NCBI GenBank assembly: GCA_034509425.1
Contig: JAVTVJ010000068.1
Location: 5,022,001-5,086,000, forward strand
DNA: 64,000 nucleotides
From: Eopsaltria australis
Taxonomy: Eukaryota > Chordata > Aves > Passeriformes > Petroicidae
Direction of reading: 5' to 3'
The notes beneath the pieces were generated by a model. That model saw nothing but the letters and a program-made list of their open reading frames with translations. It was not told where the DNA came from and searched no databases. Positions 14,100 through 64,000 of this stretch are shown here, one piece after another; position 1 is the stretch's first letter, and each line of letters opens with the position of its first letter. The translations under genes and the position numbers were made by a program.

Positions 14100-14400
14100 T
14101 AGGAGATGGATGACAGTGTGGTTGAGGCCCTGTGGTTCAGAGTTAGAGGTGAGACCAGAAACTCTGGCATTACATTAGGACTTCGTTGTAGACCACCTGA
14201 TCAAAATGAAAAAATGGGCAAAGCATTTTTTACAGAGCTTATGATGTTTCTGAAACACTTGCTTTTCAGGGGGGGAACTCTGACCCTTTTCAGAGGGGAC
14301 TTTAACTTCCCTGGAATTCCCTGGACAGGCAGTGTGGTAGGATGTAAGCAGTACCAGAGATTTCTGGAGGGTATAAAGGGAAAATTTCTTGGTGCAGATG
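14100..14400 (+). mobile_element. CR1 LINE ORF2 endonuclease relic
   Basis: One reading frame shows the CR1/APE-type endonuclease pattern: LWFRVRGETRNSG, then RPPDQNEKM, FRGDFNFPGI and QRFLEGI. CR1 ORF2 normally reads like LWVRIKG, YYRPPDQ, MGDFNHPDI and RRFLE. The GDFN catalytic block is retained, although neighbouring residues are altered. The homologous interval is about 300 bp; both edges are uncertain and it could extend further. It is isolated in intron 3 with no reverse transcriptase visible downstream. Confidence 0.72.
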
Positions 14401-16320
14401 ATGAAAGAACCAGTCAGATTATTAGAATAATAGGCTGCAATATTTGCAAAATAGTGGAGTTCAAGATCATGAGTATATTGAGGAGAAAATGTTAAGAAAG
14501 TACAGACCTTTAACAGAGTCTTCAAAAAACTGATAGGTGGAGATTTCATGGGAGGCAGCTCTAAAAGGCCTCTCTGACATGTGAGCATTGTAGATACCTC
14601 AGCAACCTTAAATGCTACTAGATGCCCACGTTTAGGCTACTGAATCATGACTTGAGTGACTGATCAAGGTAGAGCTCTTAGAAGCTTGAACACACAACTT
14701 ACATACAGGTATCTGAATTTAGATGTCTTAAGCTGAAATTGAATTCCATCTGATGAGTTTCAGCCTCAGGAACCTGCTTGACAAGTTTGCCTTTGGTTCA
14801 CGGTAGGTCTTGTTTTAAAAATTAAAGAAAATGCCTGTCAGATTATTGATGAGAAAAAAAACAACCCCCCCAAAAATTAAAATGTGAAAGTACCAGATAA
14901 AAAATAAATTGTATCCACTGCAGAAATAAAAATTTCAAAACTAAAGCTTGAGATGTGATAAACTTGAGAATTTCAACCAATCATGCTGAAACTATTTTGA
15001 CTCTTGAGACTTTGCATAACAACACTGAGGACTTTGGCACAGATATATTTTTTCAAAAAACAACCAACCAACCAAAGTAACTATTTTCTAATAAGTTCTA
15101 CCTACTCTTGAATTACAAGGTGCCCAGGAAAGGAGCACTGCATTATAGTAACAAAAAATTAGAAAATACAGTGTAATTATAAATGTCTTGTTGACCTCTG
15201 AATTTGTGGAGTCAGTGATATCTTAAAGGAAACCATGAAGGTAGTACAGTTTGCCTTTCTACATTTTCTACTTTGTTATCACTTATATTACAAGTGTCAA
15301 GATTATGCTATAAAAGTAATTAAATAATGCTGGTATCTGCCAGTGCAGTATTATGCTATTTATAAATAGCTTTTATTTGCACGATTTCCAGTGTTAACAG
15401 ACAGAAAAAAAAAAACAAACCCAGACAAATAGAACTGGAAGAAGACTGAGGTTTGAAACTGAAATTACTATTACTGACATTTCAGCATCAGAAGAATTTT
15501 ATAGACATTTACTGAATTTGGTTTCTGTTTTACATCTATGGTTTGGATTAAACAATACTGTCAAATTGTAAACTTATATGGATTAGTGCTACAACAGTAT
15601 GAAATGAAGCACAGAATATTTTCAAAATTGCTACAATAGTACTAGTTTATAATGAAAAGCTGGAATAGCTACATTTATAGTATTTAAAGCTGTTTTTTGT
15701 TCCAGATTCTTTTCATTACATTATTGTACACATTCTTTGGAGGTGCATGTTTACTTTCTTGCTTGGAGAAAACTGTGAATAAATATGAAAAATCTGCTTA
15801 GGACAATGGAAGTTATGATGCTAACCACTATCATCAGCCCAGTAAGTAGAAAATACTGAGTGGGTTCACTTCCTTTGAAGTGTTCTTTTCAGGGTAGTAT
15901 TTACACCCTAAAATAGTAGTCTGCAAGTTCTTGAAGAATGTAAAATGCATCCTTTGTAGTGCACGCCTTAGGATTCAGATGTGCCTCTTCATAACTGCTC
16001 AAAGCAGAATCAACTACAGCATGTTGTTCCAAATCTCATCCTGGTGGATTTTGAATGCCTTGAAGGCTATTCAGAATACCCCTAGAAATGGGGACATTCA
16101 AAATGGGCAGAAGTGCCCTCCAGACCCAACTGTCCTGTGATCCTGTATACTTCCTGCAGTTTGGAGAGTCCCTGGCATCAGCATCATTGTCACTCAAGCC
16201 TGCCAGTGGGGCTGGAGCCCCAGCCTGGGAATCCATGGATACATGGGCCACTCATTTGGCTCATGGATTTCTCTGATAATTGGATGAGAAATGCTTGCTG
16301 TTTATGACTCCCTTATACTA

Positions 16321-16427
16321 CATTTGATTTAAAACAAATAAGATTGATTTAAAACAAATTGGTTTTAAACAAATAAGATTTCCATGATTTAAATCTTAAA
16401 ACATTTGATTTAAAACAAATAAGATTG
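16321..16427 (+). repeat. AT-rich internal duplication, about 81-bp period
   Basis: The 26-mer beginning catttgatttaaaacaaata occurs at 16321-16346 and exactly again at 16402-16427. Shortened versions of the gatttaaaacaaat core lie between. This suggests a local tandem duplication with decay inside intron 3. Confidence 0.85.
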
Positions 16428-19400
16428 GTAATGTAAACATTTGCTTGTGACATCTGAACAAAAGTAAAGTTGTTGCAAGCGTTTCTGAAGGACACAGATA
16501 AAGAAATCAGAGAAACGGTTTCAATCTGCTTGCATTTTTTTTTTTTTAAAAGTCTTTCCATCATTACCTGCACTTACTGGTAATTTCCTGTCAAACTTGT
16601 AGCTCAAGGTTTCAGCCTTTTCTTGTGCTCCTTTCCCTAGTGGAATAACTGTGCTTATATGGATGTTCCCCTTGAAAATCTTCTGGAGTGGTTTAAGCTT
16701 TCCCAAGTCCTCTTGTTCTTCCCAGGAGACAGTGTGACCATCTTTCCCTGAAATGGCACGTCAAGCATAGGAACTCTTTGTTCCATTAGGAGACTTCCCC
16801 TGCACTTAGATGGTTAGTAAATAACATTCTGCTTTCAAGAGATAAAAAATTGATTTGTGGTGATTCACTCTAGGTGCTTCTTCTCAAGTTAACTCTCACA
16901 TATATGTGTTGGAAAAATTCTAAGCAATTTTCCAGTAAATAAAGGCATTGTGATAACTCAGACATACTGTTCTGTCATTATTTACCAAAGACTGTGTCTC
17001 TTCCTAAAAATAAATATGACTTTTAGATAAGGAAGTAATTTCCTGAAAGTTCTCCTGTGCTAAGAGTTATATTGCTTGGTTAAATTAAGTGTGGGGGTTT
17101 CAACTGAAAAACACAAGAATTGCAGTTTTTCTCAGGGGAGAAATACAAGGTTGAAACAGTGAAGCACCTCTTGAGGGAAATTCTCTGAAGTTTTTTAGGT
17201 ATAGAAGAAGACACAGTAGGCTATGACTTATCATTCATATTGTCAAACTGTTTGAAAAAAGAAATTGCATCGTCTTGCACATCTCTGTTTTTCTATAGAG
17301 AATATTTTAAGATACTCCACTAGATTTTGGACGTAATTACCAGCACGTAATACCAGAAGTGTTGAGATGACAGGAAACTCTGTTCTAGTCTTAGTGCTGT
17401 CCAAAGCTGGTAGTGGTTTAAGGCAGAATGGAAATGGAGCCAAGACAGTGTCTGGGCAATGACTTAAGGAGCTGACATAATTGCAGGTGACGATGCCTGT
17501 GACCCCTCAGAACATGCATTGCTTGGCTTAGTTTAAAACCTTTCGTAATGGCTAATGTCACATTTATGATACATTGGTCTGACTAAAATGCTAATATTTT
17601 ATGTTCTTGTTTTGAGAGTAAATTTGGCTGGTTTTTTTATTTTTTAAGCTTTATTTTAAGCAACTCATGAAAAATGCTTTACCATCTTGTAATGGTTTTC
17701 TGGGCTTTTGTTGCCTTGTGGCTGACTGCTTAATGTTCTGTGATTTTGCTAGAATCAAGATTATTGAAAAATCTGTTCTAAATACTTTAATGTTGTGGAA
17801 CATAATAATGTTTATGCAAGTCAAAGTAAAACTGTACTACTCTATTCTGAAAAGACATTAGCCATCGGATACATTTGGCTGAATTTTGTTGATTTTTTTT
17901 AATGTGTGCCTTTGTTGCAGCAAACTAAATCGTACAAGTGTAATAATGGGTTGATGAGGATCAAACCAGGTTCTTGCTCACTTCTAAATAATTTTTATGG
18001 CATGTAAATGTTCTCTGTGAGTAGAGAATGTGACTGATTTAACTTTTTCTAACAGAAGGTAAGTTTGGGCCTAAACAGCCTCACACTTGTACAGATGGAA
18101 ATTATGAGCCAATCACAGAACATGCCGTATCATTTTTATTGTGTAACTTAATACATGTGCAAAAAACCTGCTGTGATGGACTAAATAGTGCTTGAGCAGC
18201 ACCACCTGAGTAAAGGCAGCAATATGCAGCTTGTGCATGGCATGTGCTCAGTGTTGACTACTGCTATCTCTGCTCACATTTGTTGATATTTATAAACATT
18301 TGTTCTTTCAGTTGCTTAAAAATTCCATGCTTGAGAAATTCTTGTACTCATACAGGGTGATGCAGCAAAATTATAGGTGAATGATGTAACTTTCAGAAGA
18401 TTGGAATTGTATCTGTTTTTCAAGAATCTTGTTGTGTACCTGTGCTTTGTATCAGATTTTCCCTGATATGCAGAAGAAAAAGGAAGAAAAGTTCTAACAG
18501 AAATCTTTCAAATAAAATAGGGACAAACATTTAAAGAGATTTTTTTTGTAACATGACATTTTCAAGAACAGGATATGCTTTCTCTTTACAGACAATAATG
18601 GTTGTAGTTCTAAGATCTTGATTTATGCTAAGCAGCATCTTCTTCCTTGAGTACTCCCATCAAGGATCTTTCAAGAAAACAACAGAATGCATTACTTCGC
18701 TTTTCTGACACTTGTGTCTTGTGCCATACATAATTACATATAATAAAAGTGACTTCTGTCATATAAATTTTGTAGAGACAGTAAAAAAAACAGGGGATCT
18801 CTGTCCTTTAAATGAGATAAAATTAAATGGTTTTGAATTAGGAACTCTTCTAATTTGATGCTGGTGACAGGAAAAACCAGCTATGACAATCTTGTGAGGA
18901 AACCTTGTAGAGAAAATTGTGGGTGGGAAGGAGCACAGCAGTGAAAATGCTCAGCTCTCATAGCCATACTCTCATCTGTGATTAAATGGGCAGACAGCAA
19001 AGCATGTGTTTTCTCCAGAGGCAATTCCCATGCATATTTTGAGGTATAGGAAAGGACTGAGCCCTAATATAAAGTGATTCCCCTCTCCTGGGCTGGAGGT
19101 ACCCTTTTCCCATGAGCAGGTATCTTCCTCCTCTCTATCACCATATTTACATGTGAAGGAAACAGAACAAAAATTTTTTATCTTAGCCTTATGAAAAAAT
19201 TTTAGCAGGTTTGTGCATGAAGAGACATATTTTACCCCATTTTTGACATGTGTAATCATGTAGTCTGAATAACCAGTTTCTGTACATCCTTAACTTCTGC
19301 ACAAAGTCTTTTCAGTAATATTCATGTTGTTCTATGTTTAATTGTAAAACAGTGTTCCTCCTGTAGTTTTATAACATAGAATGTTTATAATGTACATGCT

Positions 19401-21736
19401 CAATAATCAGAGATTATGCCAGTTTTAAGAGATTTGACTTCTGTGTTTGCAAATTTGCTGTTGTTGTAAAATGAAATATTGAGGCAATAATTTTTTTATT
19501 AGAACATGGTAATGAGATGCTTGGTAATAAATGTAGCTGAGTGAAGCAAAAATACAGCTAAGCAAACTCAAATTTTCCTACTTCATGATATAAGCTGGTG
19601 GTAGTAAGTAGTGGAGATCAGAAAGGAGTATGTGAGTTTTCTCTTTCTTTGACATTCATTGAAGTCAAACATTGAATCAACTAGTACTAGCTTATCTACC
19701 TAGGTGATACATTTAATTGTCAGTGACAATTTTCCTTGCCAGGAGTTGGATACTGAGCTATTGTATAAGGTTTCCACAATCAGCTGAACACTGTTTTCAG
19801 TTCCGTTTCATATTACAGTCTTGAAAAAACACCCCTCGAAATGCAAAAAAAATATATATTAGTGAATGACAATTCTATTTTGGAGAATTCCAATTTGGCC
19901 TGTTTTTGAAGAGCAGAAAACCAGATCCATGAAAGAGCTCAGATATCCAAAATGTCTTTTAAGTAAATGTTTAAGTAACAAAGTCTAAATTTTATCTGTA
20001 AAGAACCTTTCAGATTTGCCCAGGAGTCTGAATTATTTCCAAAATGATCACAATCACTGTAAACATCAGGATATGTCAGAGAAGCCACATGGACTAGTTT
20101 TCTTGAATGAATCAGAATTGCTGTCTGTGTGAGGATACATTTTTCAACTCCTATATTTCTTTCAGTATACTTAGCTATTACTTTGAGAATTAAAACACAG
20201 CCTTCTTATGGTAGCTGAAAACTCTAGAAATTTTTCTTTTCCCTCATGTGAAATAGACATGTAATACTAATGGATAAATTTGGTTCATCTGCAAAGTGGT
20301 GTTATGCATGCTGTCTAAACATAGGCGGACTACAGTCAGCAGAGGCTTTTGAGGGCAATTACAGTGTTCCTTTTCTGAAAAATCTTTCAGAGACCTAATT
20401 AGCCAGAGCACCTACCAGTGGATACCAGAAGTCAAACTAAATATACTCACCCTCTTACTGTAACTATTAATATTGTTATTACTAGAATTAGAATTGATAA
20501 ATATAACAATACTATAACTCTGTAGTAGAAATGTAATTAGTCAAATAGGTTGTTCAGTTTATTTCAGACCATTCTTTACAGGTGCTTTTATTTTAATTGG
20601 GATCAGGTATTTTACAAGTTCGTGTGTTACAGTGATTTGAAATGAAAAATGGAGTAAATGTCTGTGTTATGCAATAATTGGCTATGCACATGTCTTCATG
20701 TATTTCAGAGTGGCTTCATTTTTATTGCTTGTCCTCCAATCTGGCCTTTGTATGCTATTAATAGTGGGACATAGTTTTTTGGGGTTTTTTTTTAACTGTA
20801 ATTTTTGGTAAAGGTGTGTAAGGTAGATCTAGCTCATTAAGTACCCAGGTGGCCTCCTGCCAGTCTGCTCACAAGCCCTTACTCCGTGACTTTAAGGCTT
20901 CATCCATGTCCTATTGCTAAAGCTCAGTTGCTGCCTCATTGTACAAACAGACCTGACCTGGGCTACATTTGTTGGCTATGTTTTGTCCATGTGCTAAATG
21001 CATTCCTGCTTGCACAACAAGAGAGAAACTTAAGAGAAAAATGTGACCTATGATTTGGTGAGTAGAGAATGCTAGAGGAATGCAAAGGCAGGTGGACATG
21101 AGGAAGTTATCACTTTTGACTGTACAGTAAGCATAGCTGAACACAGCCAAATGCAATTACTGATTCCCATTTTGGATAGGTTTCCCTTAAGGCAACAATT
21201 TTTTAAAAGGAGGCACAGAGAAGAAGCTACTTTCCTAATACTGTATTCTTTGTGAATGTTTGAACTTTGAAGCCCAAAAGCTTTTGGCTGCCAAAATCAC
21301 AGGTCTTACTATAAGCCTTAGCCACATACTGGCACAGTATTTTCATTTCACCTCATGAAGATAAGCACCCATATTCATACTGTGGTCAAATAAAGGATTG
21401 CTTGAACTTCAAACTAAGAAACAAGACTGACAGGAGAAACACTTCTGAAAATTTCACTGGTATATATTAAAGGTGTTTAAGTATGAACTTCTGGCATTTA
21501 ACTCTGTTGCTTTTTTACTGGGGTTCCTAATTGTGACATATCTGTTGTGTGTGGGTTTGTATTGCACTTGGCCTGATCGCTGAGGTATTTGCCAGATTTT
21601 CAATTAATTTTTTTGCATTGTGAAATTCCTTTTGGATGCTTCTTTTTTTCTTCCTCTGATGCTCAGGGAAAAAAACAGCAAGAGAAAATGCACAACAAAT
21701 CTTGCTCATTTCCATTTCGTTGCTTTTATTTTACAG

Positions 21737-62521
<40,785 letters not shown>

Positions 62522-64000
62522 GTAAGTATGCAGCATTTCTAATAAAAGAATTTGTTTATTCATTTTGAATTATACAATTGTATTATGCTAGATTAGTACA
62601 GTACCTTTGTATTATTTATGATTGTGTGTGTGTGTATGTACTTGTTCTTTTATTTTCTCTCTTCACTATATGAAAGTCAAATTCTTCTGCTGTTCAGAGT
62701 TGATTTTTCTGCCTGTTCAAATATTTCTTCACTTACTAGTCCTGTGCACTTTTGTTTTCATTCCGACCCTTTGATAGCCAGTTTTGATGCAAGTTTTAAG
62801 ATGATGTTGCAACAAATTCTTTTTCAGGATGTGGTGATACCATTCCAAAAATAGTAAATTCTTTGTTGTGTGTCCCCAGAGCTTGAATAGTTTCAGGCAC
62901 CCATACAGAGAAAATGAGACCATTACAAATGAGAATTCTTTCCAGTCTTTTTCATGGAAGTGTCTTGGTAACAGCCTCTGTCGTCTTGTTGCATTCCATG
63001 ACTGGAATAAGGATGATGTGTCTTAACCACTCTTAAATGTTTTATGTTTTGTTGGGGGAATGGTTTGTGGCTTTTGTTATTCAGGATAAATCTTTGGTGT
63101 CTTATACATTTTTACATCTTCATATTGTTTTTGGGAGGGAGAAAGGACTTCCTTTTATCAGAAAGTAGTGATATACTGACATTTCACAAAGTTTTGTAAT
63201 GAAGATATCCCTAAGAACTGAAGTAACCTACTCATAATCTCATTCTTAAATGACAGCTCTGGAAACAGTTAAAACATTTCAAATTGTAATGTTCCTGTAA
63301 GTGGAAATGCAGTTATAGTTTTGAAGATTCTCAGAATTGAGTAAATCATGCTTACTCCTGGCAAAGGGGAGTGACTTAATGAAAATATTTACTGTCAAGG
63401 AGTGAGGTGATATGATTCTGAGTGTTGGTGGAGGGCTGATCTGTTGAAAATAGGGAGAGAGGAGTGATTATCAGACTTCTTGTCATTTTGGGGTTTTTTT
63501 TTAATTTCTTTGAACTGCATGGAACATGGGCATATGTAAATTATCTAGCACTCAGAAATGCACCTCGCCTTCCTGGCTGGGTGGGATTTACCAATGGCAT
63601 CTACCTCTCCTTCTGAACTTGTTCACCCTCATGCCTGTATGCAGCTCAGATACATCATTTGTATTACACAATAGAATTAAATGTCTAGATTATAGCTCTG
63701 GGACTATTTGATACCAAAGTGTCCATGAGGATAGCTCACCTAGGTGTGGTGATGCATTTTCAAGGGGGGAAAACGAAAGGTATTAAATTCACATTGCTAT
63801 ACTCTGCTTTGCTATACTCTGATTCCAGTCATCCAGACATGGTGGCAGAGAACACTCCAGTAGCTCAGCTGATATATGGTGTATTAATTACTTCCAGATT
63901 AAACTCTATGAAAGAAACACATACTGGATTGTGTTGCCTCTCAAACTCTGGCATTTTACAAAACACCTAAATCAAAAGCACCTTGATCTATAGCTACCAA
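62522..64000 (+). other. CDKL5: CDKL5 intron 15 (5' part)
   Basis: The donor gtaagt at 62522 opens the intron and no acceptor with CDKL5 exon 16 similarity was seen before the window ends. It holds a short (TG)n run near 62621-62633 and a duplicated ttgctatactctg motif at about 63796-63827. Otherwise nothing recognised. Confidence 0.85.

Larger units (their letters stand above)
1..21736 (+). other. CDKL5: CDKL5 intron 3 (3' part)
   Basis: Long AT-rich non-coding stretch upstream of exon 4. I looked for the short exon 3 (35 bp in human, encoding GAYGVVLKCRHK) and for exon 2 (start MKIPNIGNV) and saw neither, so both should lie upstream and the intron is at least 21.7 kb. Contents are CR1 LINE fragments (separate entries), small tandem repeats at 8331-8378 and 16321-16427, a short CA microsatellite near 10439-10455 and many A or T runs. 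Open frames here are short and have no recognisable protein similarity apart from the CR1 pieces. Confidence 0.8.

Noticed and set aside
62522..64000. Search for CDKL5 exon 16 or the 3' end of the gene
   Set aside because: No frame with the PNSDSPDLLTLQKS-type sequence and a proper acceptor was found.

Overview
The window is vertebrate nuclear DNA, and almost certainly avian. The evidence is GT-AG introns, a fairly AT-rich background, and several interspersed CR1 (chicken repeat 1 family) LINE 3' ends of the bird type, some ending in the ATTCTRTG-like tail typical of CR1. I cannot name the species; one CR1 subtype resembles copies I associate with songbirds, but that is weak evidence.

The only gene I can support is CDKL5 (cyclin-dependent kinase-like 5) on the + strand. 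Twelve consecutive coding exons lie between 21737 and 62521. Compared with the human transcript as I remember it, they correspond to exons 4 to 15 (human c.100 to c.2376). All 12 have AG acceptors and GT donors, and every junction keeps the frame. The joined segment is 2241 nt, or 747 codons, against 759 in human. The difference is three extra codons in exon 11, 16 fewer in exon 12 and one extra in exon 15. The N-terminal coding exons 2 and 3 (ATP glycine loop) and the last C-terminal exons were not found, so the gene runs off both ends of the window.

Layout: 1-21736 is intron 3, with sense-strand CR1 fragments near 190-340, 2381-3127, 5130-5373 and 14100-14400, plus small local tandem repeats. 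From 21737 to 46186, exons 4-11 encode the kinase domain and the first nuclear localisation signal; their introns hold further CR1 and MIR-like relics. From 48440 to 49460, large exon 12 encodes the Ser-rich disordered tail. From 52774 to 62521, exons 13-15 continue the tail to the lysine run. The remainder, 62522-64000, is intron 15.

I found no convincing second gene, RNA gene, CRISPR array or novel system. The most useful observations concern this CDKL5 locus: a 3-residue insertion just after the kinase domain, a possible in-frame internal donor in exon 12, a candidate intronic polyadenylation site in intron 14, and an exact 40-bp sequence shared by introns 8 and 9.
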